The notes below the pieces were generated by a model. That model saw only the letters and a program-made list of their open reading frames with translations. It was not told where the DNA came from and ran no database searches. Below, in pieces: positions 22,695 to 33,432 of a stretch of 64,000 bases of DNA; the first letter of the stretch is position 1, and every line of letters begins with the position of its first letter. Origin of the DNA: Ptychodera flava (Eukaryota > Hemichordata > Enteropneusta > Ptychoderidae); contig NC_091929.1 in the NCBI RefSeq assembly GCF_041260155.1, positions 31,217,962 through 31,281,961 of the forward strand, read 5' to 3'. The position numbers were made by a program, and so were the translations under genes.

Positions 22695-23332
22695 GTTTAT
22701 TATCCCCTATCACAATTTTACCCTCTGAACTATTTTATATTAACAGACAAATACATCATCTGTATATTGCTTGCTCAATTTATATCTTCTGTTCAGTGCA
22801 TATGTACAAACATGTTGAAACTCGCCACATTAAGTTCAGGGGTCAACTTTGTAAGCCATATCTGATTGAAAAGTATGTGTATTGATTTAGTGATGAAACA
22901 ATGATGTACTCCAAAAGGAACATTTTTGTGAGATCAACTCTACAGCGTGAGAGAAAGATCAGTCTTTGGCAAAATACAGATGTACACATTTTTTATGAAA
23001 CTATCCAAGCATTTGACACGAACTAAGTATTAACGCACAAACATACAACCAAATGGTAATAGAACCGTAACATAGTCTAGAGCAGATAAATTAGTGTGAC
23101 ATTTAACCACAGATTTGATAAAATCAATAAGATTGCGAAGATCAATAGGCGTTTTGAAGATATAGTGTTTTCCTCTGAGCGCGTATGTGTACACAGTGTA
23201 TTGACAGTGATTTATTGAAAAGTACTACAGCCAGCTTAAACATGTATTTACTGTCTTTAAAGCACACAATGCGTGCAAAGTGCTTCACTTCGTTATAGAG
23301 CTCTGAGCGAGAAGTATAAAAGAATGAGAAAA

Positions 23333-23906
23333 ATGCGTCTTACGAATTTAGAAATCTTATTGCTTATGTGCATCTGTTGGTTGACTATCAAGGCAGAACT
23401 TGACGGAGGCGATGTCTGCAGTGAGGATTTTTGCGCTCGTCCTGACCTTTGCGCATATGTGTTCACTTTTGGTAAAGGTGAAAATGGTATTTGTCCAGCC
23501 GTTAGCAATGCCATTCAGTCTGTCAACGACCTCGAAGACGACATCGACTTGCTTTACGAAAGGTTTCGAGAGTCGAACAGAGCGATAGATCTGGTGAAGC
23601 AGGGACAAGATAACATCCTAGGTTTGATCTACCAACAGAATGAAGTTATCGGTGAATTAGAGAGTAGAATGGAAAGGAACGATAGCATCGCCGAACGATA
23701 TTTTGATTTGCTGATGAATCAAATGGAAACGATAAAGGCAAATTTGACGAACCTGAATGCTCGAAGTGTTAATCTTAAGCAGATTATAAGGGAAGATCAA
23801 GTAGCCCACAGTACTCAACTCCAAATCCTAGACAGGAAGATCTCACAACTAGAAGCTAAAAATACTTTCTTTGAGGGGGAATTGACGAGACTTGGCTCAC
23901 TAATAG
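23333..23906 (+). CDS. Gene A exon 1 (signal peptide, Cys segment, coiled coil)
   Basis: 574 nt, ending CTAATAG|gtttgt in phase 1. The in-frame codons GGT TTG TAA beyond the donor would end the protein if it were unspliced. The start is set at 23333 because gene B starts at the equivalent codon and the two exons then have identical length; an ATG at 23324 adds only MRK. Past residue 45 the sequence is free of Cys and Pro-poor with regular hydrophobic spacing (LEDDIDLLYERF, IYQQNEVIGELESR, QLQILDRKISQLEAK), as in a coiled-coil stalk. Confidence 0.85.
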
Positions 23907-26900
23907 GTTTGTAAATTAATTTTTTATTGTATTTCCGCTATTCACGTAACTAAGCACAAACAATACATTTCTTTATGTTGCTTAAATGCCCTGTGCTTCC
24001 AAATGTACATAATTAATCTTTGGGTAAACGTTCTGCAACTTTTGTCAAACAGCAATTGTATGATTAAGGCACAGTTCTGATTATTAAAGCGAACGCACGA
24101 TGGCGCTGTCGTCTTGAAAAAAACACAGAAAATGAAACTACCTGTAATTGTGAAATGCCATATCTCCTGCTGCCACAGGTCAGGGGAATAAGAAATGGAG
24201 AGATGATCTCCGATGTGGACTGAAATTCCCACTTGCTGATGGTACTCCAGCCGAGTGTAATCCTGACAGTGACAAGCCATGTTGTTCGTCTATTGCTTGG
24301 TGTGGAAAGACCTGGGATCACTGTTCATGTGAAAACTGCATAGATTACCGCAGTAAGTGTTTATTTATTTATTTTTATTTATTTATTTATTTATTTTGCA
24401 CAAAATGATATATAAACACCACAAAATGAACAAAATTGTGAATGGATTACACAGAAAAGTCTAAAGACCTATTTCCACTGTGGTCCATATAGACAAAAGA
24501 CTAACAAAACAATGAAAAACAATACAAAGTAAGAAATCCGACAACAGGGAGTAAAACAAGCACTTCAAAAATATTAAATAATACTGACTGTAACCCTCTG
24601 AAAATCACATCAAAGATTAAATGAAATCTCTCCTGATACGAAAGACATAAGAATCTTGAAAATGTCATTTTAACTTTCTTTTAAAATTGTAACTGGAATC
24701 AATATTCCTTATACTACATGGAAGGCAATTCCATAACTGCGAAGCTGAGTACTGAAAACTTGTTTGAAATAATTTAGCTCCTCCTGGGATAAAAACTGAA
24801 TTATTGCCAGAACGTGTATTATAATTGTGTACATTTTGTCCGGTAATGAAATTTGATGCTTGGTAGGATGGAGCTTGACCCCTTATTATTTTATGCATGA
24901 GATTCAGTTTCAGATACGACACTCATTGCTCTACACGAAGCCACCCAAGTTTTTCAAAGTGAGGTGGCCCGATATTTTCCCTGGGGTGCATATCTAGAAC
25001 AAACCTAATTATTTTATTTTGTGTTGTTTGTAGTCTATTTTTACTGACAACTTTCAAACCTTGATACCAGTAGGCACAGGCATAATCAAAAAGACAATTA
25101 ATTACAGACTATTTCAAGCTTAGACTGTTCTTTTAAGAAATGATTCGAATTGAAAGAATTGACTCCGTTTTACCAAGATGTAAAGTAATTTGTTATCCAC
25201 TAACCATTCATTCAAACTTTGCAAATGTAAGCTTAGTTTGTTTTGTATTTTACCAATATCCTCGTCAGAGACCATCAGTGCTGAGTCGTCAGCATACAAA
25301 AGAAGTTTACAATTTACAGCAGAACACATGTCATTAACATATATTGAAAACAGAATCGGACCCAGTATCGATCCTTGAGGTACCCCACAATTAATGTGAT
25401 TAAATGATGACATATGATTATTTACGTTGACCACTTGCTGTCTGCCAGTCAGATAAGAACTGAACCAACAAACAGCTTCGTGATTCAGGCCCAACGCTTT
25501 AAGGTGAAGTACTACGAATTACGTCAAAATTAGGTTGAGGTGTCATTTTCTTGAAACTTTGCACGAATATTCTTGGAAGTTGTGCAAGTGCAAAAATGAA
25601 ATTAAAAATGGGGGTCACCACGCTCGTTTCCATGGAAACGGACGTTAAAATGGCGTCGTTAGAAATAAATAAAAATGATATAATTCACTTAAACTAAAGA
25701 AAGCAATTATAAAACGCTCAGCAAATGAGTGAATTTTAATAAATACCAAGAATTAAGATCCATATCTATCGAATGTATGGTTTTCATGATGTTTGTAAAG
25801 AAATTTGAACATAAGTATCGATTACAAAAAGACGATAACGAAATTATATCACTACATAATTTTCGGACTTTCTTCCTGTCGCTTTGAATGGTGTCATTTT
25901 GACCAAACTTGGCAAATAAAATCCTTACATAATACCATTTAGTTTACACTTTTAATAAAAGGGTGTCACCACGCTACTTTTTACAATATCTCCAGGTGAA
26001 TGGGTAATATGCGCCATGTCAATGGGAGAGAAATGTTAGTTTTGCGCTCATATTGAATAAAAACCAGCTTTCTAGGGGGTCAAAATATGACAAAGTTAAA
26101 GGTCACATGTATTTCTAAGAGACTGGGTCAAAAAATTAGGTAAAAGTTCAATTTCAACAATGACAGATGATGTTAAATACATGCGCTACAAAATAACCCA
26201 TTTGCGGCAGGCTGGAGTTAAATCTGCGCAGAAATGTTCTAAAGCGTGTGCGCGTCCGAATTCGTCGCCCTTTACCTTAAGCTTATCTAATAAAATCCCA
26301 TGATCCACGGTATCAAATGCCTTCTGAAGGTCGATAAGCACCACCCCTGTTCGTTTACCCTGGTCAATTTGGTGTTTGATATGATCAGTGATGTAAATCA
26401 AGCATGTATCAGTAGAGTATCCTGGTCTAAATCCTGATTGAAATTCATACAGTAAGTTGTTTTTCAATAGGCACTCTTCTAGCTGGTCATAAATTATTCT
26501 CTCCAGAACTTTAGAAACAATGCTTGTAATCGATACTGGCCGATAATTACCTTCAAAAGTTTTGTCATTCTTTTCGTAAACTGGGACAACTTTGGCATTT
26601 TTTAAATCATTCGGAAAAACTTGTTGATGAATTGATAAATTAATAACATGAGTTAGAGGAGCAGCAATTTGCTCAGCGCCATCTTTAATAATTTTGGCCT
26701 GAATATTGTCTAAACCTGTCGATTTAGTGCTTTCAAGAGAGGAAAGATGATTATAGACAACAGAATCACTGACAACGGACAGTTTGAAACCGTTTTCTAC
26801 AACTCCTTTGTCAGAGTAAAAATGTTTGACATGGTCTATGCCAAACTTACCTGACATAGGAGGTAGTTTGTCGACAAGTGAAGATGCTATTGTGCTGAAG

Positions 26901-29900
26901 AAGTGATTAAATCTTTGTGCAACTTTTGTTTTGTCAAAACAAACCTCATTGCCTATAAGCAAGCCAATATTTGTGAAAGTAGAACCAACTTTTTTAAGGG
27001 GAGCTCCCAAGTTTTTCAAGATTTTCCAAACCTCTTTTGAGTTTTGGTGAAATAGGAAGAGCATGGTAGGACCGCAAACAATGATTTCGCCTGTATTTTT
27101 TATGCAAATTGGAATATATTTAAGGTGATTATGGGTTGATCAGTGGTACTATTATGTTGACCATTCTTTAAACTGTTTCTATTTTGGGTTATCGACGAAC
27201 GTTTGCTAAAACCACACATTTGATATATCAGATTGTACGTCTGATCAGCAATTGGCAATGTCACAACCTTTAGCAGAAAGCTCACTACGGGTCTCAGTTG
27301 GGGTCATGTGGTTCGTATAGTCTACTTACAATCATGTGCATTGTCGATTATTATAATGCATTCTTCACTGAGGGAGGAACCAAACCCGAAACCTCTGTTG
27401 ATTTAATCTCCTGGCACCAAGTGTTTTATCTGCTGTTTTTAAGTACCCTAGCCTTACCTCCTTTTTGAGGGAGGTCTATCGAATCGGATACTAAGCTCAC
27501 TAATTGGTTTGTAATTTACTTTTTTTTATGACAGCATTACTAGAAATCATTAGTTGTTGAAATTCATCGGAAAATTTACACTGTTTATTTCAACAAACGT
27601 TAGCATTACACATCATTATGTTGCTGTAATTACCTTTGCTGCCAAGTCAGTGTAAACGTTCAGTAACTTTTAATCAACAACCATGGTAGTAAGGTAAAGT
27701 TCTGATTATTTAGGCGAACGCACGATGACGCTATCGTCTCGATAAAAACACAGAAAATGGAACTACCTGTAATTTTGAAATATTATATCTCCTGCTGCCA
27801 CAGGTCAGGGGAATAAGAAATGGAGAGATGATCTCCGATGTGGACTGAAATTCCCACTTGCTGATGGTACTCCAGCCGAGTGTAATCCTGACAGTGACAA
27901 GCCATGCTGTTCGTCTATTGCTTGGTGTGGAAATACCTGGGATCACTGTTCATGTGAAAACTGTATAGATTACCGCAGTAAGTGTTTGAGTTTTAGTCAA
28001 ATAGGAAGAGCATGGTAGGACCGCAAAAATGATTTCGGTTGTAAAATTTTACACAAATTGGAATATATTTAAGGTGATTATGGGTTCATCAGTGGTAATA
28101 TTACGTTGAACATTCTTTAAACTGTTTCTATTTTGGGTTATTGACGAACGTTCGCTAAAACCACAGATTTGATATATCAGATTGTAGGTCAGATCAGCAA
28201 TTGTCAATGTCACAACTTTTGGCAGAAAGCTCACTACGGGTCTCAGTTGGGGTCATTTAGCTGGTAGTCTACTTACAATCATGTGCATTGTCGATTATTA
28301 TAATGCATTCTTCAATGACGGAAGAGCCCAACCCGAAACCTGTACTGCTAAATCAGTGTAAACGTTCTGATTATTTAGGCGAACGAACGATGGCGCTGTC
28401 GTCTCTGATGAAAACACAGAATATGTATCTACCTGTACTTGTGAATGTTATATCTCCTGCTGCCACAGGTCAGGGGAATAAGAAATGGAGAGATGATCTC
28501 CGATGTGGACTGAAATTCCCACTTGCTGATGGTACTCCAGCCGAGTGTAATCCTGACAGTGACAAGCCATGCTGTTCGTCTATTGCTTGGTGTGGAAACA
28601 CCAGGGATCACTGTTCGTGTGAAAACTGTATAGATTACCGCAGTAAGTGTTTGAGTTTTAGTCATTTAGTCAAATAGGAAGAACATGCAAGACCGAAGCA
28701 CTGATTTCGTCTGTAAACATTTTACACAAATTGGAATACATTTAAGATGATTATGGGTTGATATGTGGTATTATCATATGCCCATGCCCTATTGACGTTC
28801 TCCGTAAAATATCAGTCGTGATATTTCAAGGTAAATGTCGAGATGTACACGATGAACGTCATCAGTTTTGGAGTTTTCCGGACTACATTAGCAGTTTTTT
28901 GGTAAACAACGTAAACAAACAAAATGGCTGCTGCTCCCCGCCTGCGAAGCGATGTCGCCGACGTAAAAACTGGAAGGGCTTCGAGGAAGACTGGTATTTT
29001 TGGTTGCCAAAGACGGAAATAACAAGTTGAGTCTTGAAATGTTTTCCCATAGTATGTTTTGGTCTAGTTCTAGCAAACATTCTGCCTTTCGCACGGCGCC
29101 GGCTCTGTGCACGGTCTACCCACGAACATGTAGTGAGTGCGTGGCGTGACAGCGATGTCGCACGCGCAACGACTGTTGAGATGGCAACTGTCAGGGTAAA
29201 CAAACAAAGTGGCGTCCCCTCTCCGCGTGAGCTCCGTGCCGTACAACAATCGAAATCAGGATAGATTCAAAGCTGAGCACAGTTTTTAATCGGTTACAAT
29301 TGTAATAGCATATGGCATTTTAAAAGGTTCCTCATGTATGACGATTTTTGTATCCCGGTGTCTTTCTTCTTTGGGTCATTGAGATATGGACGACTTGCAG
29401 CGATGTCGCGCGTGATGTTGACTTCGTCGTATACTTTATGAATGAAACCTGTTCACATAAACAGTCTGATATTTATACGCAAGGCGAAATACAGTAAAGC
29501 CTCAAAATTTAAGCTTTTTCGTTCTTTTAGTAAAATTATGGGCATTGGTGTATGATAAATCGTTTATTACCCAATATCGCCTGTTCCTGTGTCGTATCAG
29601 CATGAGTATAATTTGAGCTGCGTCAGACACGAGACGAAGTCGAGTGTTTGACGCAGCACAAATGACACAGGAACAGGCGATATTGGGTATTATATCATAC
29701 CAGTATATTGATGGTGCAAATGCAGCGATCTGATTGGTCGAGACGGCAAAAGAACCGTGGTATATTGGCGATATACCACGGTTAGTATACGCGCAAGCTC
29801 TCAGCTTGAGCAAAAATCCGTTTTTGACGTTTCTCGCCAAAATTTCAATACACTGTTATGATATAATAGCAATAAATCACACCCAGAGACGGTATAACAC

Positions 29901-31500
29901 TCATTTTGACCAGTTCACTTCATATATGCACTCGCTGTCGCTCGTGTATGTATGTCGTGAACTGGTCAAAATCTCGTGGTATACCGTCGCTGGGTGTGCT
30001 TTATTACTTAAATAACCTCTAACTATTATGTTGACCAAACTTTAATCTTTTCTATTTTGGGTTATTGACAAACGTTCGCTAAATCCTTAAATTCTTTTAT
30101 CAAATGTATAAATCTTGTCACCCTTTAAATATGTCACAAACTTTGGCAGAAAGTTCACTAAGCGTCTCATTTGTGTCATGTAGTTGGTATAGTATACTGA
30201 AAATTGTGTGTAATGTTGATAATGAAAATGCATTCTTCACTGAGTGAAGAGCCCGACCCGAAACCTCTGTTGATTTAATCTCCTGGTTCTAACTGTTTTT
30301 ATGTGCTGTTTTTTTAAGTACCGTAGCTTTATCTCCTTTTTGAGGGCGGTCTTTCGATACTTAGCTATCTTATAAGTTTGTAATTTACTTTTTTATGACA
30401 GCATTTCTAGAAATCATTAGTTGAAATTCATCGGAAAATTTACACTGTTCATTTCAACAAACGTTAGCATTACACATCATTATGTTGCTGTAATTACCTG
30501 TGCTGTCAAGTCAGTGTAAACGTTCAGTAACTTTTAAACAACAACCATGGTAGTAAGGTAAAGTTCTGATTATTTAGGCGAACGCACGATGACGCTATCG
30601 TCTTGATAAAAACACAGAAAATGAAACTACCTGTAATTGTGAAATGTATATCTCCTGCTGCCACAGGTCAGGGGAATAAGAAATGGAGAGATGATCTCCG
30701 ATGTGGACTGAAATTCCCACTTGCTGATGGTACTCCAGCCGAGTGTAATCCTGACAGTGACAAGCCATGCTGTTCGTCTATTGCTTGGTGTGGAAACACC
30801 AGGGATCACTGTTCGTGTGAAAACTGTATAGATTACCGCAGTAAGTGTTTGAGTTTTAGTCAAATATGATAGGGCCGCAAACAATGATTTAGTTTGTAAT
30901 ATTTTACACAAATTGGAATATATTTAAGGTGATTAAGGGTTGATATGTGGTACTATTATGTTGACAATACTTTAAACTGTTTCTAGTTTGGGTTATTGAC
31001 GAACGTTTGCTAAAACCACAAATTTGATTTATCAGATTGTAGGTCTGATCAGAAATTGTCAATGTCACAACCTTTGGCAGAAAGCTCACTACGGGTCTCA
31101 GTTGGGGTCATTTAGTTGGTATAGTCTACTTACAATCATGTGCATTGTCGATTATTATAATGCATTCTTCGATAACGAAAAAGCCCAAACCGAAACCAGC
31201 ACTACCAAGTCAGTGTAAACGTTCTGATTATTTAGGCGAACGCACGATGGCGCTGTCGTCTCTGATAAAAACACAGAACATGGAACTACCTGTACTTGTG
31301 AAATATTATATCTCCTGCTGCCACAGGTCAGGGGAATACGAAATGGAGAGACGATCTTCGATGTGGACTGAAATTCCGACTTGCTGATGGTACTCCAGCC
31401 GAGTGTAATCCTGACAGTGACAAGCCATGCTGTTCGTCTATTGCTTGGTGTGGAAACACCAGGGATCACTGTTCATGTGAAAACTGTATAGATTATCGCA
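23333..31500 (+). CDS. Gene A: secreted coiled-coil protein with hevein-like modules
   Basis: Coding exons 23333-23906, 24179-24352, 27804-27977, 28469-28642, 30667-30840 and 31327-31500. Exon 1 gives a signal peptide (MRLTNLEILLLMCICWLTIKA), a four-Cys segment (DVCSEDFCARPDLCAYVF) and a long charged helix (residues about 45-190). Each later exon is 174 nt, phase 1-1, and encodes one 58-residue module with eight cysteines. In each, CC-x5-C-x6-C reproduces the core of type 1 chitin-binding (hevein) domains, ending CIDYR. No terminal exon is visible. If the last donor is not used, translation stops nine codons later, giving about 490 residues. Likely secreted and oligomeric. Carbohydrate binding is inferred only from the cysteine frame: the first aromatic of the hevein site is Ile here, while its Ser and second Trp are kept. 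A sixth exon is deleted (32237-32278). Confidence 0.8.
24179..24352 (+). CDS. Gene A module exon 1
   Basis: Acceptor ctgccacag, donor gtaagt, 174 nt, phase 1-1. Module W-R-D-D-L-R-C-G to C-I-D-Y-R. It differs from its siblings at CGKTWDHC (others CGNT). A LINE has inserted seven bases past its donor; gtaagtgtt is intact. Confidence 0.85.
24361..27035 (-). mobile_element. CR1-like LINE, 5'-truncated, in gene A intron 2
   Basis: Minus-strand reverse transcriptase: NYRPVSITSIVSKVLERI, FQSGFRPGYSTDTCLI, motif A VVLIDLQKAFDTVDHGIL (Asp intact), CGVPQGSILGPILFSIYVND, motif C LLLYADDSALM, then the C-terminal HNYNTRSG and FQTSFQYSASQLWNCLP typical of CR1-like elements. It has no endonuclease, so the 5' end is truncated near 27035. 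The 3' end is an (AATA)n-like tail at 24361-24400. It is interrupted by a 774-bp transposon at 25503-26276. Comparison with sister introns gives clean edges inside gtgtttgagttttggt. Confidence 0.88.
25503..26276. mobile_element. TTAA-flanked DNA transposon (774 bp) nested in the LINE
   Basis: Bounded by TTAA at 25499-25502 and 26277-26280. Imperfect inverted ends are GGTGAAGTACTACGAATT and GGTAAAGGGCGACGAATT. Taking it out with one TTAA rejoins the LINE frame exactly (…LLDKLK-ALGLNHEA…), so the ends are certain. It has no transposase reading frame. Target choice suggests piggyBac-type mobilisation. Its terminal sequence differs from the AGGTATAC MITE, so it is a second TTAA family. Confidence 0.92.
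27804..27977 (+). CDS. Gene A module exon 2
   Basis: 174 nt, phase 1-1, acceptor tgccacag, donor gtaagt. Module sequence is consensus for gene A, with NTWDHC. It forms a pair with 28469 joined by a short (491-bp) intron. Confidence 0.87.
28469..28642 (+). CDS. Gene A module exon 3
   Basis: 174 nt, phase 1-1. Identical to module exon 4 (30667) over almost its whole length, with NTRDHC. The following intron carries a 1.25-kb insertion. Confidence 0.87.
29551..29699. repeat. Palindromic MITE-like hairpin
   Basis: Arms CCAATATCGCCTGTTCCTGT and its reverse complement are perfect over about 26 bp, ending in TATGATA/TATCATA. An inner stem GCTGCGTCA/TGACGCAGC encloses GACGAAGTCGAG. The loop motif resembles that of the palindrome at 62918-63069. 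Confidence 0.85.
29753..29783. repeat. Short inverted repeat
   Basis: AACCGTGGTATA and TATACCACGGTT separated by seven bases, between two larger palindromes. Confidence 0.8.
29871..30005. repeat. Palindromic MITE-like hairpin
   Basis: Arms AATAAATCACACCCAG / CTGGGTGTGCTTTATT, then GACGGTATA / TATACCGTC, and TTTTGACCAGTTCAC / GTGAACTGGTCAAAA. The loop is CTCGCTGTCGCTCG. It is about 135 bp and non-coding. Confidence 0.85.
30667..30840 (+). CDS. Gene A module exon 4
   Basis: 174 nt, phase 1-1, acceptor tgccacag, donor gtaagt. Consensus gene A module with NTRDHC. With the next exon it repeats the two-exon pair of 27804 and 28469. Confidence 0.87.
31327..31500 (+). CDS. Gene A module exon 5 (last intact)
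   Basis: 174 nt, phase 1 start. Carries Pro to Arg in the FPLADG motif (FRLADG) and Lys to Thr before the first Trp. Read-through of the donor gives SKCLSFGQI and a TAA, a possible natural end of the protein because the next exon is deleted. Confidence 0.82.
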
Positions 31501-31989
31501 GTAAGTGTTTGAGTTTTGGTCAAATATAAATAATTAGAAAACGGTAGGACCGCAACAGCAGATTCCATCTGTACTTTTTGTACATGAATTGGAATGTGTT
31601 TAAAGTCACGAGATGCTAATATGCGGCATCACAATGTTGCCAAACTTAAAGTTTTTTTAATGATTTGGCTTAATGACATACGTTCGCCAAACACGTGAAT
31701 TTCATTTTTTGTAGTACGTCTTTTCACTCTTTGTCGATATACTAACCTTTGCCAGAAGACTCTCTAAGGATCTCAATTGGGTTGATTTAGCTGGTATAGT
31801 CTCTTTTCTATTGTCAAACACTTAACCATATCTCCTGCTAATTTCTCTTTTGTGAATTGGCCGATTGCTGCTGAAGTTACGATAGTAAATAAGTGAAGAT
31901 TCTTCAGGCGACCTTTCATGGACACTGAACTCTTTCATTTTTGTTTTCGAAATCATCGCATTTTGGAATTCATAATCAGGAGTCGCATT

Positions 31990-32560
31990 AGTAAAGAAAC
32001 GGATTATCAAACATTTACCAACACTTGAAATTCAAAATGGCTGCCATCCCTAATTTAACTGTATGGGGCGAACTAAATTTTACCTTTTTACAATAATAAC
32101 CCAGTGAAAATTTTCTTTAAATTTCTTCACTAGCATTAGGAGAAATGCCCGCAATTGGTAGAATAAAAGGTATCATGCAAGTTTGAGAGAGCAAATATCT
32201 GTCCCCGAGGTGCAAGCATTCGACCGTACTTCTTAGATAGTAACCGAAGTTGGAGGGTTGATATGTGGATCAGCCTTTTTTGAACCATTCTCTCACCAAA
32301 TCAAGGATGAAAATCAGGGAACAGTCTAAAGTGTGGTACTTGAAAAACCAATTACCTAATTTTATCGAATCTGATATAAAATTCAAAATGGCCGTCATTC
32401 CCTGTTAACTCTATCGAGAAAATTGTGATTTTCGAAAATCTGTTATATAAAATCTTTCGCACTCTAAGAATTTTAAAATGAGCCCGTAAAAGCGGTATAT
32501 CAGAAAAGAATTGTAAAACATCGCATGTTCGAATATCTCTCATGAGGCGCATTTAATCTT
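31990..32560. repeat. Two members of the AAATTCAAAATGG repeat family flanking the deleted exon
   Basis: Cores at about 32025 (AAATTCAAAATGGCTGCCAT) and 32377 (AAATTCAAAATGGCCGTCAT). The equivalent pair in copy B is at about 53885 and 54483, on either side of the intact exon 54102-54272. Confidence 0.65.
32237..32278 (+). pseudogene. Deleted sixth module exon of gene A
   Basis: Acceptor-like TTCTTAG is followed by AGTAACCGAAGTTGGAGG and GTGGATCAGCC, the beginning of gene B's last module exon (54102 on). A 5-base deletion shifts the frame. After CAGCCTTT the sequence jumps to TTGAACCATTCTC, which in copy B lies about 240 bp later (54390). All but the first quarter of the exon, with its donor, is gone. 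Confidence 0.8.
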
Positions 32561-33382
32561 AATGGCAACTTTTGTGAACGAGGAAACATTTACGACCTGT
32601 ACTCCGAAAATACATTTATCCTAACGTTCTGTTATAAGCGAACACTAATAATATATATCGTTTCTGTATAATAATAATATTATATAGGGCTCAGCCCTTG
32701 GTGTCGCGCAAGGGGTGAAGATTGGAACTGTTATTTATATTGATTCATGATAAATTGTTACTTCATAAACGTTTATATGACAACTATGCCCAGTTTCCCT
32801 CTGATGAAAGCAGTTCAAGTACGTACACGACGTCAAACCCTGCAGCAGGGCAGGTATAGATTTTCTGTAGCGTGTAAAAATTTTTGACAAAAATTGGCAA
32901 TTTTTACAATGATAACAGCCTATTGCGTTAAACAAGGGACGTATTATGCAATCATTATCATCGCAATGGTAACCGCACTGCCCACCTTCCAGTTGCAAGC
33001 TGAAACTATAGCGTTCCGTCTAAAAACTGGCAATTTTTGATCTAATTATTGACACAGGGGGCGCTCTTCTATAAATTCAATCCCAGCATTCTTTGCGTAT
33101 GCCCCCGTTCATATGCACGACAGTTTTCTCCCTTTATCTATATTAACGATATTTTGTATCAGCGACAAGGTGCATAATAACATTTACTGGCTAATAAAAG
33201 AGGTATATTTTATAAAAAGGCATGTTATATAATGGTAATTTGTTTCGTATTTGTTTATTTACGAGTACTCAAAAAAAAAAAACATGGCGGCGCCCATCAT
33301 GAGAAAGAAGGGTACACTTCCGGTTACTCGCATAGTATATTATGAATAAGCGCATGCGTAGTCAGTAAGCCGCTGGCGCGAC

Positions 33383-33430
<48 letters not shown>

Positions 33431-33432
<2 letters not shown>

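Larger units (their letters stand above)
28770..30020. mobile_element. Composite insertion in gene A intron 4, rich in hairpins
   Basis: Sister introns read straight from …ATGTGGT(A/T)CTATTATG to TTGACCA. Here about 1.25 kb lies between GGTATTAT (28766) and ACTATTATG (30021). It contains a GC-richer segment (28900-29260) with no clear gene, then three palindromes (29551-29699, 29753-29783, 29871-30005). The reading frame at 28758-29030 has no recognisable similarity and no splice support, and I do not annotate it. Confidence 0.7.

Noticed and set aside
28758-29264. Possible gene start with AAAATGGCTGCTGCTCCC and GC-rich frames
   Set aside because: No donor site follows in frame, no similarity is recognised, and the segment is part of an intronic insertion.
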